Of a stretch of 64,000 bases of DNA, positions 35,383-44,457 are shown piece after piece. Both the position numbers and the translations under genes were made by a program. How positions within the stretch are numbered: position 1 is the first letter of the stretch; every line of letters starts with the position of its first letter. Source of the stretch: Flavobacterium sp. (GTDB taxonomy: Bacteria > Bacteroidota > Bacteroidia > Flavobacteriales > Flavobacteriaceae). Under the pieces are notes generated by a model. The model was given only the letters and a program-made list of their open reading frames with translations. It ran no database searches and had not been told where the DNA came from. The stretch covers positions 186,001-250,000 of the forward strand of contig JADKHM010000001.1 in assembly GCA_016721735.1 (NCBI GenBank), in the 5' to 3' direction.

Positions 35383-36669
35383 CTAACCAACCGCGTCTTT
35401 TAAAACCTTCAAACATCGTTCTCTCGCAAACTTATGATCAACAATAGGTTTTGGATAGGAAAGCGAGTCTAGTTCTGGAATCCATTTTTTGATGTAGATT
35501 AAATCCTTATCAAATTTCTTTATTTGTTCGGTTGGATTGAAAATTCGAAAGTACGGCGCGGCATCCACGCCAGAACCTGCGGCCCACTGCCAATTCCCAA
35601 TATTGCTTGCTTGTTCGTAATCGAGTAGTTTTTGCGCAAAGTAAGTTTCGCCCCAACGCCAATCAATCAGTAGATGTTTGCAAAGAAAACTCGCAACAAT
35701 CATCCGAACGCGATTGTGCATGTGTCCAGTCGCGTTGAGTTCACGCATTCCCGCATCTACAAAAGGATATCCAGTGTTCCCTTCGCACCATTTTTGAAAT
35801 TCTTGTTCATTATTATTCCACTGAATGCCATCGTATTTTGGACGAAAACTCTTCGTTGAAGTATGAGGAAAATGCCATAGAATTTGCATAAAAAATTCCC
35901 GCCATATCAGTTCATTTAGGAATGTTTCATTTTCTTCTTGTATCGCTTTGGATACGATTTTTCTAATGCTAACTGCCCCAAATCGCAGATAAGCACCAAG
36001 GTATGAAGTCTTGTTCACCGCTGGAAAGTTGCGAGTCGCTTCGTAGTTTTGAATCAAATTTTTCGATACATCAAATGGTGTTACCTTAATTGACGATCGT
36101 TCAAATCCGATGTCAGATAAACTTAAGAATGGGTATTGATGTGTGGCGATTTGATCTAAGTGATTTTCTGAATCATAAGAATGCAAAGCGATTTTTTTGA
36201 AATTGTCCTTCCATTTTCGTGAGAATGGAGTAAAGACAACATAAGGTAAACCGTCGTCTTTGGTGACTTCATTTTTTTCAAAAATCACTTGGTCTTTGAA
36301 GCTCTTAAATTCGATATTATTCGACTGCAACAATTCGTAGATGACTTTGTCACGTTGCCTTGCATAAGGTTCATAATCTCGATTCGCATACAGATTTCTT
36401 ACTTTGTTTTCTGAAATTATTTTTGCGATAACGTCAATTGGTTCTCCGTAGAAAACCGCTAAAGATTTTCCGTTTTTTTGAAGTGTATCATTAATTGCAG
36501 AAAGTAAATCGTGAATAAAAGAAACCCGCGCGTCATCTTTTGACAATTGATCCAATATGAAAGAATCAAAAATAAAAATCGGCAAAACGGTTTCATCGCT
36601 ATTTAGTGCTTCGTACAAGCCTTTGTTATCTTCTAATCGTAAATCGCGGCGAAACCAATAGATATTCAT
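35383..36669 (-). CDS. phrB: Deoxyribodipyrimidine photolyase, class I
   Basis: 428 residues. Light-driven FAD enzyme that splits cyclobutane pyrimidine dimers. N-terminal antenna domain ('IYWFRRDLRLEDN') and C-terminal FAD domain: 'YLGAYLRFGAVSIR', 'ELIWREFFMQIL', 'GYPFVDAGMRELNATGHMHNR' and 'SNIGNWQWAAGSGVDAAPYFRIFNP', which hold the FAD and DNA contacts and most of the Trp triad. Separated from the downstream SDR by 21 bp and probably co-transcribed with it (SDR and SRPBCC genes are on the same strand). Stop codon is two bases before the right arm. Confidence 0.95.
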   Translation of the reverse strand: MNIYWFRRDLRLEDNKGLYEALNSDETVLPIFIFDSFILDQLSKDDARVSFIHDLLSAINDTLQKNGKSLAVFYGEPIDVIAKIISENKVRNLYANRDYEPYARQRDKVIYELLQSNNIEFKSFKDQVIFEKNEVTKDDGLPYVVFTPFSRKWKDNFKKIALHSYDSENHLDQIATHQYPFLSLSDIGFERSSIKVTPFDVSKNLIQNYEATRNFPAVNKTSYLGAYLRFGAVSIRKIVSKAIQEENETFLNELIWREFFMQILWHFPHTSTKSFRPKYDGIQWNNNEQEFQKWCEGNTGYPFVDAGMRELNATGHMHNRVRMIVASFLCKHLLIDWRWGETYFAQKLLDYEQASNIGNWQWAAGSGVDAAPYFRIFNPTEQIKKFDKDLIYIKKWIPELDSLSYPKPIVDHKFARERCLKVLKDAVG

Positions 36670-36690
36670 ATTCTCTTTATTGTGTAGGAA

Positions 36691-37386
36691 CTAATTTACT
36701 AATAAAGTCGACATTCCTCCGTCAACATGAAGGATTTGACCAGTCATCCAGGATGATTTTTCACTCAATAAAAAGCACGCCATGTCGGCTAAATCTTCCG
36801 GTTGACCAAACCTTTTTAAAGGATGTCTTTCTGCTGACTTTTCTTGTTTCACGTCATTATTTAGGAACTTATCTGCCAAAGGCGTATTGGTCAGTGAGGG
36901 CGCAATCACATTGACGCGAATTTTTGGAGCATATTCCGCAGCGAAAGCTTTTGCAAATCCTTCTACTGCCGCTTTTGATGCTGCAACGCTAGTGTGAAAT
37001 GGCATTCCCATAGTGGCGGCAACGGAGCTAAAAAGTACAACGCTCGATTGATTTGAGGCAGTCAATTGTGGTAAAATAGTTTGAACTACCTTAACCATGT
37101 CGATAAAATTGATTTGTAGATCGCTTTCGAAAGTTTCAATTTTCAATCCTTTGAATGGCCGTAGATTAATACTACCGGGGCAATAGACTAATCCGTCAAT
37201 GATTGCTGGCAATTTTGCAATATCTAAGGATTCAACTGAAGCGTCAAAAGGAAGGTGAGTGACATTTAATTCACTTAATCCTTCTGCAGTTCGCGAGGCA
37301 ACATATAAAGAATTGTTGTGTTGTAGTTCTTGTGCAATGGCGCGACCAATTCCGTATGAGCCTCCGATGAGTAAAATGTTTTTCAT
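36691..37386 (-). CDS. SDR-family oxidoreductase
   Basis: 231 residues from ATG at 37386 (MKNILLIGGSYGIGRAIAQ), which starts directly at the glycine-rich loop GGSYGIG (8-14). Catalytic tetrad: S in 'VVLFSSVAAT', while 'TSVAASKAAVEG' carries a lysine but shows no clear Tyr (HTSVAASKA replaces YxxxK). That is a missing key residue, so classical reductase activity is uncertain. C-terminal 'LLSEKSSWMTGQILHVDGGM' is family typical. Overlaps the SRPBCC start region: only one base separates them. Confidence 0.88.
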   Translation of the reverse strand: MKNILLIGGSYGIGRAIAQELQHNNSLYVASRTAEGLSELNVTHLPFDASVESLDIAKLPAIIDGLVYCPGSINLRPFKGLKIETFESDLQINFIDMVKVVQTILPQLTASNQSSVVLFSSVAATMGMPFHTSVAASKAAVEGFAKAFAAEYAPKIRVNVIAPSLTNTPLADKFLNNDVKQEKSAERHPLKRFGQPEDLADMACFLLSEKSSWMTGQILHVDGGMSTLLVN

Positions 37387-37387
37387 A

Positions 37388-37852
37388 TTATTTAAATTCA
37401 CCAAAAAGTTCAATTAATTTTTTTCGTCGGTATTCAAAAATTTCGTCCAATTTGGGTTTGACAAGAATAGGATGAATCAATTGCCCGAGCCAGCCCAATG
37501 GAATTTTGTAATCTATAATGTCTTCCATTTCAACGCCACCGGGAATTTCTTTAAGAAAATGTTTGTGATGCCAAAGCGAATAGGGCCCGAATCGCTGTTC
37601 ATCAACAAAATATTTTTTGTCTTGGACGTGCGTTATTTCGGTTACCCATTTGGTTTTTATTCCCATAACGGGAGTTACAATATATTGAATGATTTGTCCG
37701 GGAAACATAGGTCTGTCTGCACCTGATTCGATGATAAACCCCATGTATTCTGGTGTAATAATTTTTAGATTCTTTGGATTGGAGAGAAATTCCCATGCAT
37801 GGTCTAAAGAGATGGGTAGGTTTTGGGTGCTTTTTTTAGTGTAGATTTTCAT
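37388..37852 (-). CDS. SRPBCC-family ligand-binding protein
   Basis: 154 residues with the START/Bet v1-like pattern: 'LDHAWEFLSNPKNLKIITPEYMGFII' at the start, 'KYFVDEQRFGPYSLWHHKHFLKEIPGGVEMEDIIDYKIP' and a C-terminal helix ('IFEYRRKKLIELF'). This fold binds lipids or hydrophobic ligands. Same-strand order is SRPBCC, SDR, photolyase; these three are widely found together in bacteria and may be a light-related operon, but no ligand is evident here. Confidence 0.85.
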   Translation of the reverse strand: MKIYTKKSTQNLPISLDHAWEFLSNPKNLKIITPEYMGFIIESGADRPMFPGQIIQYIVTPVMGIKTKWVTEITHVQDKKYFVDEQRFGPYSLWHHKHFLKEIPGGVEMEDIIDYKIPLGWLGQLIHPILVKPKLDEIFEYRRKKLIELFGEFK

Positions 37853-37952
37853 GTAATAAGGGTATTTTTATTGTTTAACAAATGTATTGAAAAAGTAAAC
37901 AAAACAAATTGGAAATTATACATTAATTAACATTATTAAATTGATGAATTGT

Positions 37953-37960
37953 TACTTTTG
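37953..37960 (+). promoter_or_regulatory. Putative -7 box for the DUF2911 gene
   Basis: TACTTTTG, 23 bp before the ATG at 37984, matching TAnnTTTG. No TTTG at ideal distance upstream. Confidence 0.4.
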
Positions 37961-37983
37961 AAAAAACATAAAAACATAACGAC

Positions 37984-38828
37984 ATGAAAAAAATTATTTT
38001 AGCCTTTGTGATGGTCTTGGCTTCATCGCAAATTGAAGCGCAAGTAAAGACACCTGCGCCAAGTCCAAAATGTACTTTAGAGCAAAAAGTGGGGTTAACC
38101 GATGTTACTGTCGAATATTCTCGTCCAAGTATGAAAGGTCGAACTGTTTTCGGCGATTTGGTACCTTACGGAAAATTATGGAGAACTGGGGCTAACCAAA
38201 ACTCCATGATTACGTTTTCTGACGATGTCGTCATCAATGGGCAAACTTTGAAAAAGGGAAAATACGCCATTTTTACTACTCCAAAAGTAGATATGTGGGA
38301 AGTTGTTTTCTATTCAGATACCGATAATTGGGGTACACCTGAAAATTGGAATGAGAAAAATGTAGCTTTGAGTACCAATGTTGACACCAAAATTTTAAGT
38401 GCTCCGGTAGAGACTTTTACTATTGGCATCAACAACGTCGACAATAATTTTGCACATTTAGAATTTTCTTGGGAAAAAACATTCGTAGCATTGAAATTTG
38501 AAGTTCCGACTCAAAAAAACGCAATGGCAAGCATTGAAAAAGCGTTAGCAGGGCCGACAGCGGGTGACTATTTTTCATCAGCACAGTATTTCTATCAGTC
38601 TAATGGTGATATGACTAAAGCACTAGAATACGTAAACAAAGCACTTGATTTGAATAAAGACAAACCATTTTGGTACAGCCGTCAGAAATCCTTAATTCAA
38701 GCAAAACTTGGCGATAAAAAAGGAGCTATAGAAACTGCTAAATATCATTAGAAGCGGAAAAAACAGCTAAGAATGATGATTATGTAAAAATGAATAATGA
38801 CAGTATTGCTGAATGGAGTAAAAAGTAA
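37984..38828 (+). CDS. DUF2911 periplasmic protein, one frameshift near the end
   Basis: Signal peptide MKKIILAFVMVLASSQIEAQ, then DUF2911 (about 25-175): 'VGLTDVTVEYSRPSMKGR' and 'FGDLVPYGKLWRTGANQNS', 'KKGKYAIFTTP'. A C-terminal region with a TPR-like helix pair follows ('MTKALEYVNKALDLNK'). The frame stops at 38751 after 'IETAKYH'. At 38740-38742 three A should be four to read 'ETAKISLEAEKTAKNDDYVKMNN' and end at a TAA at 38828, total 281 residues. This restores a sensible helix, so the break is probably a consensus error. Function unknown. Confidence 0.82.
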
Positions 38829-38848
38829 TATTGAAATATTAAAACTAC

Positions 38849-38880
38849 AAAAACGTCTCATTGATTGAGACGTTTTTTTT
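38849..38880. terminator. Terminator between the DUF2911 gene and the symporter
   Basis: Stem AACGTCTCA/TGAGACGTT (38852-38860 with 38865-38873) followed by a run of T; A-rich on the other side, so bidirectional. Confidence 0.85.
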
Positions 38881-40573
38881 ATGCTTCAATGGCGCGCTTA
38901 TTTCCTATCGCATACTGCAAGATCGAAGACAAAATAATAGTCAGCATGGCGCCAATAAAGTTTAGCCAAAGGAAACTAACGACATCTAAATAGAAGATAT
39001 AGAAAATAGTCAATTGACTGATCACCGCACCGATAAAGATGGCTTGTGCCTTGACAAATTTGACATAAAAGCCTACTAAGAAAATTCCTAAAACGGTACC
39101 GTAAAATATGGAACCAACAATGTTTACCAGTTGAATTAAATTCTCAAATAGTGTTCCCACGCAAGCAAAAAGTATGGCGATGATACCCCACAACAAAGTG
39201 AAAAATTGCGTTGCATTGACGAAGTGTTTTTCAGATTTTCCTTCTCGAACATTTCTTTTATAAATATCGATGGCGGTCGTTGATGCCAAGGCATTTAGTC
39301 CTGAAGCTGTTGATGACATGGCGGCAGAGAGAATTACCGCTAATAACAATCCGATAAGTCCTTTCGGTAAGTAATTTAAAATAAAGTGAATAAAGACATA
39401 ATCTTTATCATTCGTTTCTGCTTTAGGATCTGCTTTTGCGATCACTTCTCGGGCTTGATCTCGCAAGTCATTTTCTTTGTTTGAAATGGCAACTAGTTCT
39501 TTTCGCAAAATCGGATTATCATAATTTTGATTGAGGTGGTCAATATAGATTAAGTTGATTTCCTTTTTTTCCTCAGAAAGTTTTACCAGTTTATTTTCTA
39601 AAGTATTATATTCCTCTTTATACTTTGAGCTCTCAATCAAAGTTTTGTTGTTTGGATTAAAATTAAGCGGCACAGGATTAAATTGAAAAAACACAAAAAC
39701 CATGACACCAATCAAGAGAATAAAGAACTGCATTGGTACTTTGAGAAATCCATTCATGATAAGTCCCATTTGACTTTCCTTAATCGATTTTCCAGATAAA
39801 TAGCGCCCAACTTGCGATTGGTCGGTTCCGAAATAGGAGAGTGCTAGGAAGAAACCACCTGTAATTCCGCTCCAAAAAGTATAACGCGTTTCTGGGTCGA
39901 TAGAAAAATCAACAATGTCCATTTTGTGATTGGCTCCTGCAATATGCAAAGCATTGCTAAAAGTCATGTCATTTGGCAGCAAGTGCAAAATCAAAAAGAA
40001 CGTAATAAACATGCCAGTCATAATGACGAACATTTGTTGTTTCTGTGTTACGTTGACTGCTTTGGTTCCGCCGGCGAAGGTGTAGATGATTACCAAAACT
40101 CCAATGATAATGTTCATTAAAGTTAGATTCCATCCCAGTAATGCAGAAAGTATAATCGCGGGTGCGTAAATGGTTAGTCCTGTGCCAAGTCCACGCTGTA
40201 TTAGGAATAAAATGGCTGCCAATGAACGCGTTTTCAAATCAAATCGCTGTTCTAAATATTCGTAGGCTGTAAAGACTTTTAGTCGATGGTAGATCGGTAT
40301 AAATGTCACGCAAATAACGACCATCGCAATAGGCAATCCGAAGTAGAATTGCACAAATCCCATTCCATCATGATAAGCTTGTCCAGGAGTCGAAAGGAAA
40401 GTAATTGCACTGGCTTGTGTTGCCATTACAGAAAGTCCAACAACATACCAAGGTGTTTCGTTGTTACCTAGAATATAATCTTCGACGTTCTTACTACCTT
40501 TGGTTTTCCAGACACCATAGAAGACGATAAAAAGTAGGGTTACGGAAAGTACAATCCAATCTAACTGCTGCAT
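38879..40573 (-). CDS. Sodium:solute symporter family protein
   Basis: 564 residues, about 13 hydrophobic segments. SSS signature elements: 'PWYVVGLSVMATQASAITFLSTPGQAYHDG' (sodium site region, helix 1-2), 'YEYLEQRFDLKTRSLAAILFLIQRG', and 'ILSAAMSSTASGLNALASTTAIDI'. A charged insertion of about 85 residues (approximately 310-395, 'KYKEEYNTLENKLVKLSEEKKEI') is present between two helices and is typical of bacteroidetal members. It starts 2 bases after the stop of a 35-residue ORF and follows the PIG-L gene, suggesting uptake of the deacetylase product. Substrate unknown. Confidence 0.9.
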   Translation of the reverse strand: MQQLDWIVLSVTLLFIVFYGVWKTKGSKNVEDYILGNNETPWYVVGLSVMATQASAITFLSTPGQAYHDGMGFVQFYFGLPIAMVVICVTFIPIYHRLKVFTAYEYLEQRFDLKTRSLAAILFLIQRGLGTGLTIYAPAIILSALLGWNLTLMNIIIGVLVIIYTFAGGTKAVNVTQKQQMFVIMTGMFITFFLILHLLPNDMTFSNALHIAGANHKMDIVDFSIDPETRYTFWSGITGGFFLALSYFGTDQSQVGRYLSGKSIKESQMGLIMNGFLKVPMQFFILLIGVMVFVFFQFNPVPLNFNPNNKTLIESSKYKEEYNTLENKLVKLSEEKKEINLIYIDHLNQNYDNPILRKELVAISNKENDLRDQAREVIAKADPKAETNDKDYVFIHFILNYLPKGLIGLLLAVILSAAMSSTASGLNALASTTAIDIYKRNVREGKSEKHFVNATQFFTLLWGIIAILFACVGTLFENLIQLVNIVGSIFYGTVLGIFLVGFYVKFVKAQAIFIGAVISQLTIFYIFYLDVVSFLWLNFIGAMLTIILSSILQYAIGNKRAIEA

Positions 40574-40574
40574 A

Positions 40575-40682
40575 TTAGGAGAAAATAATCATGATTAGAC
40601 AGAAAATGAGTATGTAAAAGAGATTGGCGATGAGTACCCATGAGTAGCTTCTTTTCCAAGTGGTCAGTTTTTCGTTCTCCAT
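40575..40682 (-). CDS. 35-residue single-helix membrane protein
   Basis: ATG at 40682 to TAA at 40575: 'MENEKLTTWKRSYSWVLIAN' then 'LFYILIFCLIMIIFS'. One predicted helix of about 21 residues after a charged amphipathic start. It lies 4 bp behind the PIG-L gene and one base before the symporter ATG, so it is translated with them. Small single- or two-helix partners (DUF485-like, YhdT-like) accompany other SSS symporters, which gives the idea that this is an accessory subunit. I cannot name a family. Confidence 0.65.
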   Translation of the reverse strand: MENEKLTTWKRSYSWVLIANLFYILIFCLIMIIFS

Positions 40683-40686
40683 AATT

Positions 40687-43188
40687 TTAGTTTTTGGGTA
40701 ATGAAATCATATTTGCCATCAATCTATAAGCGCCTGAAACACCTTCAGGTAGTTCTCTAAAAAAACTCAATCCTGTATAAATGTAATTCCCTTTTCCGTA
40801 TTTAGCGACTAGAATTGCTCCCTTCTTCGGTGTTTCGCCTTTGTCATTAGCAGCGATAATTGGTGTAAACGCTACATCCCATTCGTTTGGATAATACAAA
40901 CCTTGTTCTTGTTTCCAACCATTAAAATCTGCTGAAGTGATGGTATTTGGTGTATTTAGCAACGGATGTTTTGGTTCTAAGAATGTTACGATGGCATTTT
41001 CATCTGTGACGCGATCTCTGGAAACTTTCAACGAATAGGGCGCAATAGTAGGCGTAACAAAATCATCTAACGTATTGTATTGCACAATCATATTATGACC
41101 TTCTTTCACAAAATCAAATAAGATGTTTTGTTTGAAAGCCAAACTTTGAATGGTATTATAGGCTCGAATACCTGTCATTACTACATTAAAATTCTTCAGT
41201 TTTTCAACTGTAATTTCCTCAGGTTTCAAGACACTAACTGCATAGCCCATTTGTGCTAAACACTTTGGAACTTCATCTCCCGCTCCCATAACATAGGCGA
41301 TTTTTTCCTTGTTCGTTTTGATATCAAGTTTGATGCATCTTGCTTCCGAAGTTTTGAGGACTTGCTGCTTGCAAATATGCTCGTAATTGATAGAGAATTG
41401 TTCTTTGTCAAAACGCTTTGCATCAATGGTTGCGATGCATTTGGCGACAACGTCAGACGCATTTTTTGGCGGAAAAATCTGAAACGATACCGTTTGTTCT
41501 TCGCCTTTTTTGGTCAAACTAAACGGAATTGATTGCGGAACTACTTTCCAGTTTTCGGGGATTTCTAGTTGAACTGCACCTTGAATGTTATCCTTTCCAG
41601 CTCTTACTTTTACGTCTACTGTCTTGGTGTTGTTGTCATTAAATAGTATAACTTTATTTTGAATTGAGGTCGTCACTTCCGGAACGATATCTAATGGTTT
41701 GTATACTTCACCTTTGACATCGTCATTGAATTTGTAAATTACTTCACGTTCAAATGGAATGGTTACACCTTGAATTACAACATTGAAAATAAGTTTAACA
41801 TCCCTAATAATATCCGGCTGCCCAATATTTGCTTGTTCATCAACGCGGTACATGCCAATCGTACCTTTTTCAGCAAGCCAATAAGGTTGCGTGTAGTTGA
41901 TGTTTTCTGGTAATTTAAATTCAAAATCTAAATTTTGAATCGTATTTGTGGTTAAGTTTAGTTCTTTAGAAATTTTATCTGAGGTCAAGTTGCTTTCAAC
42001 GTTTTGCAAAGCCATTGGTATCGCACTTCGATTGATGGCTTCTAGTTTTAACTTTAAAGTTGTATTTTGAGTAAAATCTTGGTCAGTTGCGACTGCTTCA
42101 AGATACAATCCAGCGCAACTTGCGATGATTTTTTTTATTTCCTCTGATTTAATGTTTCTCCAACGCGCATCATCCAACTGTTGAATTAGTGCATAAGCTT
42201 TGACAAGTTCAGGTATACTGGCTGATGGGTTTTTAAAATTGAAATTGTTTTCAACTGAAGTAAGAAGGTCACCAATTATTTTTCCGCCTTTTACGCGATT
42301 CCAACTGGTGTCTATTCCTTCAAAAATATTTGCATTGTTTGCAGATGGCTCACCTTTTATTAGTTCCAAGTATTCTTTTTCTTCTCCGCGCGTTCCAGTA
42401 CTTCCGAAACCTTGTGATTGGTGTTTGCTTCTGCTTAAGGCGGCAATTTCTTGATTGGATTTTCCTAAGGATTGGTAATAAACACCAGTTTGCAGTTGAA
42501 CTAAGTTTGACTTGTCAGCTTTTTCAAATTTTTCTTTGCTGCCATAAAACCACCATGAAGTGTTAAAGTAAACGCGTTTAGGTTGCCAGAGATCAACCAA
42601 CTTTAGTTGCTCCGTAAATTTGTTTGGGTCATTTGTTTGGTCGAATGCCTCAAGACTTAGAAGGGCAGAAGAGGTATGATGGCCATGAGTAGTTCCGGGT
42701 GAACGCGCATCAAAGCGATTGATGATTACGTCGGGTTTAAATTTCCGGATAACATAAACAACATCACTAAGCACTTCATCTTTATTCCATATTTGCAATG
42801 TTTCCTCGGGATTTTTCGAATATCCAAAGTCGTTAGCTCGAGTAAAAAATTGTTCACCGCCATCAATTTTTCGAGCTTCAATAAGTTCCTGCGTTCGAAT
42901 TACGCCTAGTAGTTCTCGCAGTTCGGGACCAATTAAATTTTGCCCACCATCACCGCGAGTTAAGGAGAGATAGCCTGTCCGCGCTTTCTTTTCATTGGAT
43001 AAATAGGAAATTAGTCTGGTATTTTCATCGTCAGGATGTGCCGCAATATAGAGTACAGATCCTAAGAAATTGAGTTTTTGAATTTGATTGTAGATGGCAA
43101 CCGCATCAGGTTTTGCTGGTTGTTGGGCCGAAACGATGTTTATAAAAAATAAAGTAATCAGAATAAAAATAGAGGAGCGCTTTTGCAT
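40687..43188 (-). CDS. Secreted PIG-L-family deacetylase, 833 residues
   Basis: Signal peptide MQKRSSIFILITLFFINIVSAQ. N-terminal LmbE/PIG-L domain (about 35-290) with zinc motif HPDDE ('YIAAHPDDENTRLI') and 'HGHHTSSALL', matching the HPDD/HxxH arrangement of N-acetylglucosaminyl deacetylases. The C-terminal 500 residues form beta domains of unknown type and a final segment with ThuA/GATase-like character ('GIRAYNTIQSLAFKQNILFDFVKEGHNMIVQYNT'). Unlike cytoplasmic BshB it is exported, so it acts on external or periplasmic sugar conjugates. Followed by the 35-residue ORF and a symporter. Confidence 0.88.
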   Translation of the reverse strand: MQKRSSIFILITLFFINIVSAQQPAKPDAVAIYNQIQKLNFLGSVLYIAAHPDDENTRLISYLSNEKKARTGYLSLTRGDGGQNLIGPELRELLGVIRTQELIEARKIDGGEQFFTRANDFGYSKNPEETLQIWNKDEVLSDVVYVIRKFKPDVIINRFDARSPGTTHGHHTSSALLSLEAFDQTNDPNKFTEQLKLVDLWQPKRVYFNTSWWFYGSKEKFEKADKSNLVQLQTGVYYQSLGKSNQEIAALSRSKHQSQGFGSTGTRGEEKEYLELIKGEPSANNANIFEGIDTSWNRVKGGKIIGDLLTSVENNFNFKNPSASIPELVKAYALIQQLDDARWRNIKSEEIKKIIASCAGLYLEAVATDQDFTQNTTLKLKLEAINRSAIPMALQNVESNLTSDKISKELNLTTNTIQNLDFEFKLPENINYTQPYWLAEKGTIGMYRVDEQANIGQPDIIRDVKLIFNVVIQGVTIPFEREVIYKFNDDVKGEVYKPLDIVPEVTTSIQNKVILFNDNNTKTVDVKVRAGKDNIQGAVQLEIPENWKVVPQSIPFSLTKKGEEQTVSFQIFPPKNASDVVAKCIATIDAKRFDKEQFSINYEHICKQQVLKTSEARCIKLDIKTNKEKIAYVMGAGDEVPKCLAQMGYAVSVLKPEEITVEKLKNFNVVMTGIRAYNTIQSLAFKQNILFDFVKEGHNMIVQYNTLDDFVTPTIAPYSLKVSRDRVTDENAIVTFLEPKHPLLNTPNTITSADFNGWKQEQGLYYPNEWDVAFTPIIAANDKGETPKKGAILVAKYGKGNYIYTGLSFFRELPEGVSGAYRLMANMISLPKN

Positions 43189-43307
43189 AAAAATAAATTA
43201 ATTAGCAATAGCTTCAAATGTAGTAATTTAATAAAAGGAGTTATTCGATTTAAATCGACTTTAACATACTGTGAAAATCCGCAAGATATATTGCATTTTG
43301 GGACTTC

Positions 43308-43688
43308 TTATTCAGCAATATTGGTCGCCATTTTCATGTTTCCTCTTTTGGTATAAGGATACTTTTTCTTGTGAATATCGATAAATTGTGTAATAATTTC
43401 ATCGTCGTAATCAGTGATGAAAACGTAAACTTTGTTGTAAAGCGAGTAACCACGATATCCTTCTGGAATTTCTTCATCGGTAATCCACTCCGAGTCTTCT
43501 TTAAAATAGTAGATTCTTTTTTGAGTATCAAAATAAGCCTCGAGATTCGGATAGTAATAATATCGTAATTGGCAATTTGAGATAGGATCAATAAGTGATG
43601 GACTGACGTCTTTCTTGCTACTTTTTTGAGCAGAACTAAAATGAACGAGAAATAGCATCAAGAAGAGGGTTGATAGTATTTTTTTCAT
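43308..43688 (-). CDS. Secreted hypothetical protein
   Basis: 126 residues from ATG at 43688 (MKKILSTLFLMLFLVHFSSAQ), chosen because it begins with the signal peptide; upstream codons only add a polar tail. Mature part is Tyr-rich and Asp/Glu-rich ('QLRYYYYPNLEAYFDTQKRIYYFKEDSEWI'). One motif 'EIPEGYRGYSLYNKVYVFITDYDDEIITQFIDIHKKKYP' suggests a single small alpha/beta domain. No known family. It is alone, with long empty flanks on both sides. Confidence 0.75.
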   Translation of the reverse strand: MKKILSTLFLMLFLVHFSSAQKSSKKDVSPSLIDPISNCQLRYYYYPNLEAYFDTQKRIYYFKEDSEWITDEEIPEGYRGYSLYNKVYVFITDYDDEIITQFIDIHKKKYPYTKRGNMKMATNIAE

Positions 43689-43875
43689 ATCAGTAATTTT
43701 AGTGAACATAACACATTCAAAATTTGATGTAAAGATAATAATTTATTTAAATTAAAATCGATTAAAAGTGATATAATGTCGATGAAATACATAAAAATTA
43801 AATAATTGTAAATTTAAGATTACAAAATTAAATTAAATTGTAAATGATTTTTATCGATCTTAAAGAAGCTTAAAT

Positions 43876-44457
43876 CTAAAGTTGATTGAGATATTGAAAC
43901 ACTTTGTCTGTTGGCATTCCCATTACATTTGGATACGATCCTTCAATTTTTGCGACACCTATATAACCAATCCATTCCTGGATTCCATAACTACCGGCCT
44001 TATCAAATGGATGGTATTTTTCTAAATAGTAGGCAATTTGTTCATCTGTCAAAGGATGAAAGGTAACCAACGTTGTTTCCGAAATCACCTCGGTTTTTGC
44101 ATTGGTTTTGAAGCATACTGAAGTTATGACCTTATGCGTGCTGTTGGATAGCGATTGCAACATTTGAAACGCATCGTCGTAATTTTTAGGTTTTCCCATT
44201 GCTTTATTTTGATGCCACACAATGGTATCGCTGGTAATTAGAATTTCGTTTTCTAGTAAATCTCCTTCAAAAGCATCGCTCTTTAAGACTGCCAAGTAAT
44301 CCGTGATGTCTTCTTCGGTTAGATTTGGTGGATACACCTCATCAACTTCTTTCAATCGAACTTCAAAATCTAAATCCAAGTCTTTGAAGAACTGTTGTCT
44401 GCGCGGCGATCCAGAGGCAAGGATAATTTTATATTGTTTTAGTTTTTCTCTAAGCAT
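43876..44457 (-). CDS. maf: Maf-family nucleotide pyrophosphatase
   Basis: 193 residues from ATG at 44457. Maf/YhdE proteins hydrolyse non-canonical or dTTP/UTP nucleoside triphosphates to monophosphates. 'IILASGSPRRQQFFKDL' (SxSPRR) is the diagnostic N-terminal motif; 'SDTIVWHQNKAMGKPKNYDDAFQML' holds the catalytic D and the KP; 'YGIQEWIGYIGVAKIEGSYPNVMGMP' is the C-terminal hallmark. Starts inside the last 8 bases of the UbiA-type gene, so coupled. Confidence 0.93.
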   Translation of the reverse strand: MLREKLKQYKIILASGSPRRQQFFKDLDLDFEVRLKEVDEVYPPNLTEEDITDYLAVLKSDAFEGDLLENEILITSDTIVWHQNKAMGKPKNYDDAFQMLQSLSNSTHKVITSVCFKTNAKTEVISETTLVTFHPLTDEQIAYYLEKYHPFDKAGSYGIQEWIGYIGVAKIEGSYPNVMGMPTDKVFQYLNQL

